A DNA stretch of 64,000 nt from an uncultured Methanobrevibacter sp. (GCF_937881195.1 NZ_CALGFC010000039.1:27339-91338), one strand, 5' to 3'. Positions 1 to 9,871 are shown, counted from the stretch's first letter. Notes: generated by a model from the sequence alone, not told the origin. Numbers and translations: made by a program.

Positions 1-230
1 TATACAAAAAGAAATAATAGACGATAGGCATTAATATAATATTTAAAATAATAGGATATTTTATAATAAATAATCATACTAAAAATATTAATATCATTAA
101 TATAAATTAAATAGAAATATTATCTAAAATAAGCAGATTAAAACTGTCATTAATTAAAATAAATAGATAATAAAGTCTATTATTTAAAAATAATTAAAAA
201 TATTAAAAAAAATATTTGTGGACTGTTTAA

Positions 231-1826
231 ATGGACAATATTAAAAAGATAGAAAAAAATAGAATTAAATATTTATTCTTATCGATTATAATTATTTTCT
301 CTATTTTTATTTTTATATCTCCTAGCTATTCTGCAACAATAGAAATTAGTCATAATGCAACTAATCAAGAAATACAGAACTTAATTGATTCTGCAAAATC
401 TGGAGATATACTTCAATTTAAAAATTCAACATATAATAACATATCACTAATAATAAATAAAAAATTAACTCTAAATGGAAATGGAGCAACAATAATTTCA
501 AATAAATTTGAAGAAAATAATGGAAATGAAAATGATGGAAATGATACTTTTTCTTTCTATTTTACAAAAAGTGCTTTAGGTAGTTCTTTAATTGGGTTTA
601 ATATAATTACTAACTATGACTATGGAATTATTGTTAATTCATCATCAGTAACAATGAGCTCAAACAAAATTATTGGAGGTCAAAAAGGTTCAATTTTACT
701 TAATAAAAGTACAAATTCAAATTTGAAGAATAATATAATTTCAAATTCTCAAGAATATGGATTATTTATTATAAATTCAGCAAATATAAAAATAATATCA
801 AACATCATTACAAACAACAGCAAAACAGGAATATTCATTTATAATTCACAAAAAGTTATGATTAATAAAACTTCAATATTAAATAATAATTTACATGGAA
901 TTGAAGTAATACTATCAAATATGACAACAATCATTAACAGTACAATTGGAAATAATTATGATGGAATAAGTCTATCAAATACATATAAAACTAATATAAC
1001 CGAAAATATTATTACTAATAATAAAAGAAATGGGATAAACCTAAATGATAAAACTGAAAGAACAGACATTATAAATAATACAATTTCTAAAAATGCAAAT
1101 GGGATACAATTAAATGGTAAGTCTTTAAATAATGTTATAAAATTGAATATTATTAAAGATCAAAAACAAACATCAGACACTGATTTAGATGTATTTGAAA
1201 CAGGAAATGGTATTGTAATTGGAGATAATTATGATCAGTCTTCAACACACAACATTGAATTTAATACCATTTTAGGTAATGAGAATTTTGATGTTAAAAA
1301 TAAGCCCCAATTTGATGAAATAGGTATTGGACCTAATTATTATGGAGAAAGTACTCCACATATATGTCCTAGGATACTTGCTTCAATATTAACAGCAAAA
1401 TTAACTGCTTCTGGTGAAATGGCCCTATGGGATGGAAAAAAACAAACAGGATATGTTATAGGTGCTGATGGAAGAATATATCCATCTTCACAATCAGGAA
1501 ACCCGATAAACCCACCAAATAATCCTCAAAATGGTTCAAATATTGATAATTCTGGATCAAATGGAAATTTAAATAATCCTAGCCTTCAAAATGGAACCAA
1601 TAATGGAAAAGCATATAACAAAACAAATAGTCCCATAAAAACTAATACAACAAATAATCAAAATTCTGTAGGAACTAGTGGTAAAACATTACTAAGTAAA
1701 GCTTATGAAGTTATATCAAACCAGATTGCAAAAGCAATGGGAGAAAATTCAATATTGCCATATTTAGTCCTTATTTTGATTGCAGGAATATTTGGCTTAG
1801 GCTATTTAAAAAAGAAAAAAATATAA
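231..1826 (+). CDS. Secreted right-handed parallel beta-helix surface protein (adhesin-like, NosD-type repeats)
   Basis: A 531-residue surface protein. The N-terminus carries a signal peptide: basic start, then a long Ile/Phe/Ser-rich hydrophobic stretch ending near SYSA (about residue 35). Residues 60-370 are a ladder of short repeats of the form N-x-I-x-x-N, N-x-x-G-I-x-L and NNI, typical of parallel beta-helix (PbH1/NosD) proteins. An Asn/Ser/Gly-rich linker follows (about 420-490), then a C-terminal hydrophobic helix ending in KKKKI, which suggests a membrane anchor. Methanobrevibacter genomes carry many such adhesin-like proteins, thought to act in attachment; that role is inferred here. 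It stands alone. The SD is weak (GGACTG region). Confidence 0.8.
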   Translation: MDNIKKIEKNRIKYLFLSIIIIFSIFIFISPSYSATIEISHNATNQEIQNLIDSAKSGDILQFKNSTYNNISLIINKKLTLNGNGATIISNKFEENNGNENDGNDTFSFYFTKSALGSSLIGFNIITNYDYGIIVNSSSVTMSSNKIIGGQKGSILLNKSTNSNLKNNIISNSQEYGLFIINSANIKIISNIITNNSKTGIFIYNSQKVMINKTSILNNNLHGIEVILSNMTTIINSTIGNNYDGISLSNTYKTNITENIITNNKRNGINLNDKTERTDIINNTISKNANGIQLNGKSLNNVIKLNIIKDQKQTSDTDLDVFETGNGIVIGDNYDQSSTHNIEFNTILGNENFDVKNKPQFDEIGIGPNYYGESTPHICPRILASILTAKLTASGEMALWDGKKQTGYVIGADGRIYPSSQSGNPINPPNNPQNGSNIDNSGSNGNLNNPSLQNGTNNGKAYNKTNSPIKTNTTNNQNSVGTSGKTLLSKAYEVISNQIAKAMGENSILPYLVLILIAGIFGLGYLKKKKI

Positions 1827-1929
1827 AAAAGAAAGAATTATAATTATTTATTAAAATATTAAATTAATATTAAAATATTATTAAAATATTATAAATCAAA
1901 TATTATAAAATTAATCAAATTTTATAAAA

Positions 1930-3846
1930 TTATCTAAAAGTCGCAATAATCGGAATATCCATCTCAATTGCATCTAAGAGAATTTCAGTAATTTCGAGAC
2001 CTTGTTTTAATCTCACAAGGCCTTTTTTTCCAACAGTAGCTGTGAAAAGATATTCGCCATTAACCGAAACATCAAACTCTTCGCCAATATTCTCATATCC
2101 CATATCTAAATTTAAGTGTTTTTTAGATACTTCATAAGGAATTTCAAACTCTTCACCAGCTTTTTTAGATTTATTTTCCTTTTCATATTTAGGATCTTTT
2201 AAAGATTCAATAGGTTCAATACCAATACTAATTCCTACTTTTCTTTCAAGATCATCTATACGTTTACCTTTTTTACCAATTATTTTTGGAATAAATTTCT
2301 CATTTACAAAAACTTTTACTCTATCATTAGAAACAAGCTCAACTTTAACATTAGATTTTGGAACTATTTTTTTAACAGCCCTAGTAACTTCTTTCTCAAC
2401 TATCATATCTACAGAGGACTTAGAATCATTATTTTTTCCATTATCTTGAACTAAATCAACATCCATCACAATAGTCTGTTCACCATAAGTGTAAATTTCA
2501 TTTTTTAAGTCATTAGTCTCAAAGTCACGAACTTCAATAACTGGCCTTGCAAGGTCTGCTTCTTGCATACCTGAAGGTACTTTTACAGTTAAATTAGTTT
2601 CATAAATAGATTTAATTTCACCATCTTCAATATAAATAGTTGTATCAACAATTGAAGGGATTATACCCAGTTCAACCCTTGCAGCTATTCTTTGGATAGC
2701 ATCAATAGGACGAGTAGCATGAACAACTCCAATCATTCCAACACCTGCCAACCTCATATCAGCAAAAATATTAAAATCATGATTTTTTCTAAGTTCATCA
2801 TAAATAGTGAAATCTGGCCTAACAAGAAGTAAAATATCTGCAGTTTTTTCCATATCCCCATCTAAAGGAGCATATTGAGTTATTTCATCACCAACTTGAA
2901 GATCACGAGGTGATTCCATGGTTTTCACTATTTGATTCATATCTTCAGAAAAAAATTTAGCTACAGCTTGAGCAAATGTACTTTTTCCCGCTCCAGGAGA
3001 ACCTGAAATTAAGATACCATTAGCTGTATTTCTAAGTCTATCCATTAACTTATCAGAAAGTTTATAATCTTCAATAGAAACTTCTGCTACTGGCCTAACT
3101 GCAGTAATCTCCATTGCTTCAGAAAATGGAGGTTTAGCTATTGAAATTCTGTATTCTCTTGATTGAATAACTGTAGCTCCTTCTTCTTCAAGTTCAAGAT
3201 ATGTCTTAAAATCATATCTAGATTTTTCTATTATTTCTTCAGCAATTTTAATAAGATAATCATAACTAAGAGGCTTTGAATTTAATTTAACAAGATTTAT
3301 ATTTCCCGGTTTTCCTTTTTTAGCCATTGGAGGAACATTTTCCTTAAGATGTACAGACATTGTATCATCATCAAAATATTCAGATATTTTTAGTTCCTTA
3401 CTGGATTTATCTTCTTGTTCAACAAATATAGATTTAATTCCCTGGGCTTTAGCTACTTCATTTTGAACTTTATCCGATGTTACTAAAATAGCAAATTCAG
3501 CTTTTGCAACATCTCTTATAATTGCATCGATTTCACCAGTTTTAGAAAGAGAAATTTCATAATTGCTAGGTCTTTTTCCAGTGAAACTAATAGCTATTTC
3601 TCCACTATCAACAAGTTTTTGAAGTTTTTTTAACTCATTTAGCCCTTTTTGACCAATAAGTTGACCTTTATTTGTTTGATATTCAAGTTCAGCGACAACT
3701 GCTTCAGGAATAATAATTTCTGGATAATTTAAATTATTTTCATTAATTAAATTAGTTATTGCTCCTTCAATAATAGCACTAGTATCAGGCACTATTTTCT
3801 CTATATTTTCTTCATTTTCTATTTCAAATTTTTCAATAAATTCCAA
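1930..3846 (-). CDS. PIN domain-KH domain ATPase (VapC/PilT-like, COG1855 type)
   Basis: A 638-residue archaeal ATPase. An N-terminal PIN nuclease-like domain (residues about 18-145) has the first acidic residue in PDTSA (D21) and later acidic positions in ELEY and TSDK. A PilT/VirB11-like ATPase follows, with Walker A GSPGAGKST near residue 282. A KH-type RNA-binding segment with IIGKKGKRI lies near residue 525. The family is conserved in archaea; its exact role is unproven, and an RNA-related one is inferred from PIN plus KH. Translation starts at TTG, seven bases after GGGGA. It is transcribed in the same direction as hisI and hisS but separated from hisI by 114 bp. Confidence 0.85.
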   Translation of the reverse strand: MEFIEKFEIENEENIEKIVPDTSAIIEGAITNLINENNLNYPEIIIPEAVVAELEYQTNKGQLIGQKGLNELKKLQKLVDSGEIAISFTGKRPSNYEISLSKTGEIDAIIRDVAKAEFAILVTSDKVQNEVAKAQGIKSIFVEQEDKSSKELKISEYFDDDTMSVHLKENVPPMAKKGKPGNINLVKLNSKPLSYDYLIKIAEEIIEKSRYDFKTYLELEEEGATVIQSREYRISIAKPPFSEAMEITAVRPVAEVSIEDYKLSDKLMDRLRNTANGILISGSPGAGKSTFAQAVAKFFSEDMNQIVKTMESPRDLQVGDEITQYAPLDGDMEKTADILLLVRPDFTIYDELRKNHDFNIFADMRLAGVGMIGVVHATRPIDAIQRIAARVELGIIPSIVDTTIYIEDGEIKSIYETNLTVKVPSGMQEADLARPVIEVRDFETNDLKNEIYTYGEQTIVMDVDLVQDNGKNNDSKSSVDMIVEKEVTRAVKKIVPKSNVKVELVSNDRVKVFVNEKFIPKIIGKKGKRIDDLERKVGISIGIEPIESLKDPKYEKENKSKKAGEEFEIPYEVSKKHLNLDMGYENIGEEFDVSVNGEYLFTATVGKKGLVRLKQGLEITEILLDAIEMDIPIIATFR

Positions 3847-3960
3847 TTGATAATCCCCTGTGTTTATAATGTTTAAATAGTTAATATACTATTTAAAATA
3901 AAATTTAATAAATACCATAAATATTCATTAATCTAATAAAAAGTTATAACTTAAGATTTA

Positions 3961-4389
3961 TTATTCCTTACCATATACCTCTTCTGGATTAAATAATCTT
4001 TCAGATATGATTTTTAAATCTTCTTTATCCAAATCTTCTAAATCTTTATTATTTTCATTTATGTTAGCTACATCAAATTCTCTAAAAAAACAAGAATAAT
4101 AACCTTCATGACATGCAGCACCAGTTTGCTCTACTTTTAAAACAACCGCATCCATATCACAATCAGTAAATATTTCTTTAACCTTTTGAGTGTTTCCTGA
4201 GCTTTCTCCTTTTAACCATAATTTATTTCTAGAAGTACTCCAATAATGAGCAATACCTGTCTTTAAAGTTTTTGTAAGTGCTTCTTTATTCATATAAGCC
4301 ACCATTAAAACTTGAGAACTTTCATAATCTTGAACAACAGATATTACCAATTTTTCTCCATTAACTTCATGTTTAAAATTAATTTTAAT
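3961..4389 (-). CDS. hisI: Phosphoribosyl-AMP cyclohydrolase HisI, probable ATT start
   Basis: Third step of histidine synthesis: hydrolysis of the phosphoribosyl-AMP ring, a Zn/Mg-dependent cytosolic reaction. Motifs include VLMVAYMNKEAL, HYWSTSR, LWLKGESSGN and the metal-binding cysteines in TDCD and GAACHEGYYSC. The family N-terminus (NFKHEVNGEKLV) is encoded upstream of the first TTG at 4350, and no ATG, GTG or TTG lies further upstream before a stop. An ATT at 4389, seven bases after GGGAG (4397-4401), gives MKINFKHEV and fits best. The more conservative TTG start would give 129 residues and has its own GGAG. It lies 24 bp downstream of hisS. Confidence 0.85.
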   Translation of the reverse strand: MKINFKHEVNGEKLVISVVQDYESSQVLMVAYMNKEALTKTLKTGIAHYWSTSRNKLWLKGESSGNTQKVKEIFTDCDMDAVVLKVEQTGAACHEGYYSCFFREFDVANINENNKDLEDLDKEDLKIISERLFNPEEVYGKE

Positions 4390-4396
4390 AATTACA

Positions 4397-4401
4397 CTCC
4401 C
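4397..4401 (-). promoter_or_regulatory. Ribosome binding site supporting the ATT start of hisI
   Basis: GGGAG on the minus strand, seven bases before ATT (4387-4389). The spacing equals that of well-supported sites nearby, for example the second rubredoxin and mfnB. Confidence 0.5.
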
Positions 4402-4413
4402 TACAATTAAATA

Positions 4414-5730
4414 TTAATTATTGCTTAAAAACTCTTTAATATCTTCTATAGCCACTAATTCCTGATTTCCAGAAATCATATCTTTAATAGTAACACTATT
4501 TTTATCTAAATCATCTTTTCCTACTAATATGACATATTTAGCATTTAATTTATTAGCTGTATTAAGTAATTTTTTAAATTTCTTTCTTGAAAGATCTATT
4601 TCAGTCGGAATACCTAAAGATCTGATTTTTTGACCTATTTCAAAAGACTTTTCTCTTGTCTCATTAGATATAGGTGCAACGAAAACATCAATAATAGAAT
4701 CCTCTTCAATAATAGATTCAGAATTATTAGTTTTAGACCTATTATTTTCAATAGCATTCATTAAACGATCAAAACCAAAAGCAAAGCCAGTAGATTCAAC
4801 TTTTTCTCCCCCAAAAAGTTCTACAAGGTTATAACTACCCCCACCAGCTATTTGTTTTTGAGCTCCGAGTTCTGGAACATAAATTTCAAAAACAATTCCA
4901 GTATAATAATCTAAACCTCTTGCTATTCCAAGATTAAGAGTATAATTAGAAACTTTGAAACTTTTTAAAAGGTTTATAAGTTTTTTAAACTCGTTTAAAG
5001 ATTCAAAAGCCTCATCATATTTGCTAATAAGATTTTCAAGATCGTTCAATACCTCATCTTTACCGACAAAATCTACTAATTTAATTAATATTTGTGATAA
5101 CTCGTTAATTTCTATAAGTGGATTTCTATCATTAGTAAGCTCACTTTCAAGTAAATCTTTATCTCCTTTATCAATTAAAGCCATGATTTCTTCTTGAATA
5201 TCGCTTGATATTTTAAAATGGCTAAATAAACCCCTGATTATACCTAGATGATTAATATGAATTTCAGCACTATCAATTCCTAAATTTTCTAAAGATTGTT
5301 CTGCCATTGCAATAGCTTCAGCTTCTCCTTCAGGAGATTTAGCACCTATTAATTCGCAACCAAACTGCCAGAATTGACGAAATCTTCCTTTTTGAGGCCT
5401 TTCATATCTAAAACAACTTCCAAAATAATAAAGTTTTATTGGTTTAGCTGTTTTTTGGAGTTCATTAATATATAACCTAGCTACAGGAGCCGTAATTTCA
5501 GGCCTAAGTGTTATTTCACGGTTAGATTTATCAGTGAAATTGTATAATTGATCAACAATCTGATCTCCAGATTTTGTTGTGAATAATTTTAAATCTTCAA
5601 ATAAGGGAGTTTTTATTTCTTGATAAGCATAAGTTTCAAAGACTTTTCTCAATGTGTTTTCACACTTTTTTCTTTCTCTCATTTCATCAAAAAGAAAGTC
5701 TCTTGTTCCACGAGGTCTTGTAAATTCCAA
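4414..5730 (-). CDS. hisS: Histidyl-tRNA synthetase
   Basis: Class II aminoacyl-tRNA synthetase charging tRNA-His. Motif 1 lies around TPLFEDLKLF; motif 2 is CFRYERPQKGRFRQFWQFGCE; the histidine-specific motifs are GLDYYTGIVFE and GGGSYNLVELFGG; motif 3 is GFAFGFDRL. The C-terminal anticodon-binding domain starts near residue 345 (IDVFVAPI). At 438 residues it has normal length. The start is TTG, six bases after a strong GGAGGA. hisI follows 24 bp downstream, so the two are probably cotranscribed. Confidence 0.96.
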   Translation of the reverse strand: MEFTRPRGTRDFLFDEMRERKKCENTLRKVFETYAYQEIKTPLFEDLKLFTTKSGDQIVDQLYNFTDKSNREITLRPEITAPVARLYINELQKTAKPIKLYYFGSCFRYERPQKGRFRQFWQFGCELIGAKSPEGEAEAIAMAEQSLENLGIDSAEIHINHLGIIRGLFSHFKISSDIQEEIMALIDKGDKDLLESELTNDRNPLIEINELSQILIKLVDFVGKDEVLNDLENLISKYDEAFESLNEFKKLINLLKSFKVSNYTLNLGIARGLDYYTGIVFEIYVPELGAQKQIAGGGSYNLVELFGGEKVESTGFAFGFDRLMNAIENNRSKTNNSESIIEEDSIIDVFVAPISNETREKSFEIGQKIRSLGIPTEIDLSRKKFKKLLNTANKLNAKYVILVGKDDLDKNSVTIKDMISGNQELVAIEDIKEFLSNN

Positions 5731-6355
5731 TATTATTCCTCCAATTTATAATGAAAAGACAATAATTTAAATAATTTTTTAAAAATGAGTTAAAATATAA
5801 ATAAATATAATAAATATAATAAAATTTTAAACTATTTTATAATTTTTATTTTTATAATTGTATTTTGTTTTTATAATTTTCTATATTAAATAACTATTAT
5901 AAATTTAAAATATCTATTCAAATATTAAAATATTTTTCTATTAAACTACAAATCAATTTGATTAATTAATTCTTTAATATGAACATTTTATATATAAATT
6001 AAACAACCTATTTTTTTAATAATTATTTATCTAATTTAATAATATAATTATTCTTGCCAATTAGTAGCTAAAATATTTATTTTGTATTAAAATATTTATT
6101 TATCAAAGTTTATATAATTATATGACAAATATTGGAATTCATATTTTTAATAATATTGAAAATTAATTTTTAATAATATTAATTATTAATTTTTTAATTT
6201 AGATTAATAATAATTATTACAATATTATCTAGATTAAAATTAATTATATTCAATGAAAAAAATTATAATTAAAATATGAGTAATAAATAAGTTTAATAGA
6301 AATATGAGTAATAAAAAATTTAATAGAATAATAATAATGAAAAGAGAGTGATTAA
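5731..6355. other. Non-coding A/T-rich interval with a 28-bp direct repeat before aroE
   Basis: Divergent intergenic region between hisS and aroE, so it should hold promoters for both. Two adjacent near-identical 28-bp units starting AATATGAGTAATAAA lie at 6273-6300 and 6301-6328, just before the aroE start. No open frame or RNA gene was recognised. Confidence 0.6.
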
Positions 6356-7261
6356 TTGATAAATGGAACCACAAAAGTTGTTGGAATAATTGGAAACCCA
6401 GTTGGACATAGCTTTTCTCCAGCGATGTTTAATGCTGCATTTAAATCTATGAATATGAACTATGTTTATGTTCCATTTAAAGTAGAAAAGGAAAACTTGA
6501 AATATGCGATTCGTGGTGCTAAAGCATTTGGTATTCAAGGACTTAATGTTACTATTCCCCATAAACAAAAAGTCATAAATGAACTTGATAAATTTGATAT
6601 AATGGCAAATCTAATCGGTGCAGTCAATACAATAAAATTTAAAGAGGGCAAATCAAAAGGTTATAACACTGATTGTGTTGGTGCTGTTCGAGCCATTAAA
6701 GAAGTTTCAGATTTAAAAGATAAGAATGTAGTAATAGTTGGAGCTGGAGGTGCTGCAAGAGCAATATCTTTTCAATTAGCTATAGAAGGAGTTAACAGCA
6801 TAAATATGATTAATAGAAGTCCTAAAAAAGCAAAATCCCTTATTTATGATATTAAAACTTTACTATCTGCAGATTTTACTGATAATTCAAAATTAGACGA
6901 ATTAACAATAGATTTTTCACATATAGACATTACATTTAAATATGGAAGCCTCGATGAGTTACCTAAAAGTTTAGCCGATGCAGATATTTTAATTGATACT
7001 ACGCCTGTAGGTATGCATCCAAATTTAAATGATGAACCAATAGCTACTTATGATATCATGCATTCAGATCTTATTGTTAATGATATTGTTTACAATCCTC
7101 TTGAAACTAATCTTTTAAAGGAAGCAAAGAAAATAGGCGCAACTATAATTTATGGAACTAAAATGCTTTTGTATCAAGGTGCTGAAAATTTTAAAATATG
7201 GACTGGAGAAGAAGCCCCATTAGATATTATGGAAAAAAGCATATTAAATTCTATTAAATAG
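6356..7261 (+). CDS. aroE: Shikimate dehydrogenase
   Basis: NADPH-dependent reduction of 3-dehydroshikimate in aromatic amino acid synthesis. The substrate-binding N-terminus has GNPVGHSFSPAMFN, and the catalytic Lys/Asp region is LNVTIPHKQKV and NTDCVGA. The nucleotide-binding loop is VVIVGAGGAARAI, and the C-terminus has DTTPVGMHP and YNPLETNLL. It is 301 residues, slightly longer than the usual ~280, because of an insert around residues 170-190. The start is TTG after GAGAGTGAT. It is a single gene with a 28-bp duplicated leader upstream. Confidence 0.95.
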   Translation: MINGTTKVVGIIGNPVGHSFSPAMFNAAFKSMNMNYVYVPFKVEKENLKYAIRGAKAFGIQGLNVTIPHKQKVINELDKFDIMANLIGAVNTIKFKEGKSKGYNTDCVGAVRAIKEVSDLKDKNVVIVGAGGAARAISFQLAIEGVNSINMINRSPKKAKSLIYDIKTLLSADFTDNSKLDELTIDFSHIDITFKYGSLDELPKSLADADILIDTTPVGMHPNLNDEPIATYDIMHSDLIVNDIVYNPLETNLLKEAKKIGATIIYGTKMLLYQGAENFKIWTGEEAPLDIMEKSILNSIK

Positions 7262-7279
7262 AATATTAATAAAAATTAA

Positions 7280-7338
7280 AAATAATAAATAATGAATACA
7301 AGATATTTAAAAATAATAAATAATGAATACAAGATATT
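7280..7338. repeat. Two-copy tandem repeat, 31-bp period
   Basis: AATAATAAATAATGAATACA followed by AGATATT occurs twice in tandem just after aroE. The rest of the 7262-7699 interval is A/T-rich and shows no gene. Confidence 0.7.
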
Positions 7339-7699
7339 GAAATAATCCCTCAAAAAATAAAATAGCTCATTTAAAAATAATAAAATAAACAATCAAATAA
7401 AAAATAATTAAAAAAATAAGTAAAAATATAATTAAAAAATTAAAAAATTAAACAATCAAATAAAAAATTAAATAAAAAACAAATAAATAAATAATATTAA
7501 ATTATAATATATATTATAAAATTATTACATCCATACATAAACATTAATTAAATATGTAAATTTTAATAATTTAATTTTTAATAATTTATAATTCTAATTA
7601 AAAAAATTGATTTATTAATTATATTAGAATGTTTAATTATATTAATACTACCCATATTTGAAAATAGCTATTAATAAACTTAATAAGGAGATTGAATCA

Positions 7700-8029
7700 A
7701 TGTCTTATAGAATTGCAGTAACAAGTGATGATGGAGAATATGTTAATCAGCATTTTGGCCAAGCCACCCATTTTTTACTTTTTGAAGTTGAAGATGATGG
7801 AAATTATGAATATTTAGGTTCTGTTAAAAACAATCCCACATGTAACAGTGATGAAAAAAACAAATCAGAACAAGCCATTGCCCTCATTGATGACGTTAGT
7901 ATTTTAATAACACAGAATCTTGGGAAAAAACCACTTGAAATTTGTATTGAAAAAGGAATTAAGCCCATAATATCATATAAAGCTATTGATGATGCATTAG
8001 ATCAAGCAATAAGTGATTATAATCAATAA
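7700..8029 (+). CDS. NifX/NifB-type dinitrogenase iron-molybdenum cofactor family protein
   Basis: A 109-residue single-domain protein of the family that binds FeMo-cofactor or related clusters (NifX, NifY, NifB C-terminal domain). It opens with RIAVTSDDGEYVNQHFGQATHF, the typical N-terminal pattern with conserved HFG, and ends with KPIISYKAIDDALDQAI. The ATG at 7700 is preferred because AAGGAG lies nine bases upstream; an upstream TTG in frame would place that SD inside the gene. Methanogens without nitrogenase carry several such proteins, so a role in Mo/Fe-S metal handling is inferred. No nif structural genes are in the window. Confidence 0.85.
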   Translation: MSYRIAVTSDDGEYVNQHFGQATHFLLFEVEDDGNYEYLGSVKNNPTCNSDEKNKSEQAIALIDDVSILITQNLGKKPLEICIEKGIKPIISYKAIDDALDQAISDYNQ

Positions 8030-8343
8030 TAATTAATTTTAAAATATAATACTTGGAAATACAATGAAAATAAAAATATAAAATAAAAATATAAAATAAA
8101 AATATAAAATGAAAATATAAAATATTAATTATAAGATATAGAATAATATTAATAAATTAAATTTACAACTTATATTTTCCTTAATTCTCCTATTCTTATA
8201 TGTCTTATTTTTCCCAATAAATTATTTCAGATAATTATTTAATCAATCATATATTCTTCTTAAATTTTAGTATTTTAATTATAGTAAATTATAATTACTA
8301 AAATAATTAATATTAACCTAAATGTTATAATCTAGATGATTTT
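8030..8343. repeat. Short tandem repeats after the NifX-like gene
   Basis: About 8065-8125 is made of 4-5 copies of a 13-bp unit like AAAATAAAAATAT. The remainder holds no recognisable gene. Confidence 0.5.
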
Positions 8344-9231
8344 ATGAATCAAACTATAGATAAAGCTAATAAAAAAAAAGAAGTTTTAAAGTTACTTAGC
8401 ATAATTGGTATAGACACAAGATATGTTAGTTATACACCCAAGGTATTATATATAAATGATCAAAGGTTTGCTAAGTTTTCTAAAAAAAGACAAGTAACTT
8501 TTAAGAAATATTATCCCAAAATAGAAATTATAAATTCTAATGTTCTTAGAAAGATATGTATAAAATTTTCAGAAATTATAGCTAATGAAATATCTCCTAA
8601 AAATAATGTTTTAATATTAAAACCTAAAAATAAAGTAGATTATTTATTAAAAATAGTTTTAGAACCTTATGCTCGAAAATATGGGATAAAAATTATGGAA
8701 TATGATATAAAAAATATAAATTCTTTTTTATCAAAATTAGATCAAAAAAATCAAATATTTATAAAATTAGATAAGTTAAAAAATATTGACAAATTATTCT
8801 TTAGTGATACTGAGGAATATGAAGCTAATAAAAATGATAAAAGTAATTTAATCAAAATTGATTCAGTTCTTTTATCACAAACTTTAGATGATAAAGTTGA
8901 ATCTATATTAACAAGTATATTTAAAGGTGAGGGAATTCCATTTTCCAAATCAGATTATAATAATGAAACTAAAATTGTCTATCCATTTATAAATGTTCCA
9001 AATAGTTGGATTGATACATTTCTCGAAACACTAGAAAAGGAATTAGATTCAAAAATTGATATTATAATTAAAAATAAAACATTGAATTATTCAAATAATG
9101 ATTCTTATTATAAAATTACTAAATCATTTATGGATTTTATAGAAGAAATAATACCACAATATAGAGGAAATATTCTAAAATCATCAAATTTCATAGAAGA
9201 TAAATTAATAAATACTAAAAAATCCAAATAA
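8344..9231 (+). CDS. Divergent TtcA/NcsA-like protein lacking the PP-loop ATP-binding motif
   Basis: A 295-residue protein of uncertain function. Its C-terminal half has landmarks of the TtcA/NcsA (Ctu1) tRNA 2-thiolation family: DSVLLSQTLDDKVESIL (residues 173-189, the family's HxxDD block), YPFINVPNSWIDTF (213-226) and EEIIPQYRGNILKS (267-280, like the family's C-terminal P...NIL.S element). At the place where the family has SGGxDS, this protein has ILKPKNKVDYLL (91-102), so the ATP pyrophosphatase loop is missing, and no zinc-finger cysteines are seen. It may be a non-catalytic partner in the manner of Ctu2/Ncs2; that is inference. It is isolated, with a weak SD. Confidence 0.5.
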   Translation: MNQTIDKANKKKEVLKLLSIIGIDTRYVSYTPKVLYINDQRFAKFSKKRQVTFKKYYPKIEIINSNVLRKICIKFSEIIANEISPKNNVLILKPKNKVDYLLKIVLEPYARKYGIKIMEYDIKNINSFLSKLDQKNQIFIKLDKLKNIDKLFFSDTEEYEANKNDKSNLIKIDSVLLSQTLDDKVESILTSIFKGEGIPFSKSDYNNETKIVYPFINVPNSWIDTFLETLEKELDSKIDIIIKNKTLNYSNNDSYYKITKSFMDFIEEIIPQYRGNILKSSNFIEDKLINTKKSK

Positions 9232-9361
9232 ACTTAAAAATATTCATTAAAATCAAATTTAATAAATAAAAATAAAAAAATAAAAAAAAATATTTCAATT
9301 AGAGAAATGGTTTAAAATAGGAAGAAATAATAAAAAATAATAATTCCCAAGTGATATTAAC

Positions 9362-9871
9362 TTATTCAGAAGTATCAGGCGTATAAACCCTAGTTCCAAA
9401 GTCTGAATCAACTAAAAACAATCCATTAGATGATTCATTAGCTAATTTAACTTTATTTAAAGCACTACTAGCTGATTCTTCCTCTTCAACTTGTTCTGCT
9501 ACAAACCATTGTAAAAAATTGTTTGTTGAATGATCTCGTTCTTCTATGCTTAAATCAACCAAATCATCAATTAATCCTGAAACAGTTTTCTCGTGAGATA
9601 AAACATGTTCAAAAACATCAACAGGGGATTCCCATGAAGATTGAGGCTTTTCTATCTCATAAAGTGTAACCCTTGCTCCTCTTTGAACAATATAATCATA
9701 AAACCTCATTCCATGAGAAAGTTCTTCTTGAGCTTGGACTCTCATCCAATTTGCAAAACCTCCTAAATCAATTTCTTCAAAATAAGCCGCCATTGACAAA
9801 TACAAATATCCAGAATACAACTCAGCATTAAGTTGTTTGTTTAATGCTTCTTCCATTTTTGCGTTTACCAT
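9362..9871 (-). CDS. Ferritin (non-haem, FtnA type)
   Basis: Iron storage and detoxification: a four-helix bundle that oxidises Fe(II) and stores it in a 24-mer. Ferroxidase residues are visible in LNAELYSGYLYLSMAAYFEE, the conserved EELSHGMRFYDYI, EERDHSTNNFLQWFVAEQVEEE. At 169 residues it has usual bacterial/archaeal ferritin length. The ATG at 9871 is preferred over the GTG at 9880 because the SD AGAGGTG overlaps that GTG. Neighbouring rubredoxins and a stress protein suggest an oxygen/iron stress group. Confidence 0.95.
   Translation of the reverse strand: MVNAKMEEALNKQLNAELYSGYLYLSMAAYFEEIDLGGFANWMRVQAQEELSHGMRFYDYIVQRGARVTLYEIEKPQSSWESPVDVFEHVLSHEKTVSGLIDDLVDLSIEERDHSTNNFLQWFVAEQVEEEESASSALNKVKLANESSNGLFLVDSDFGTRVYTPDTSE

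Noticed and set aside
1..230. Left edge as a gene fragment
   Set aside because: All frames have frequent stops; it reads as an A/T-rich promoter region only.
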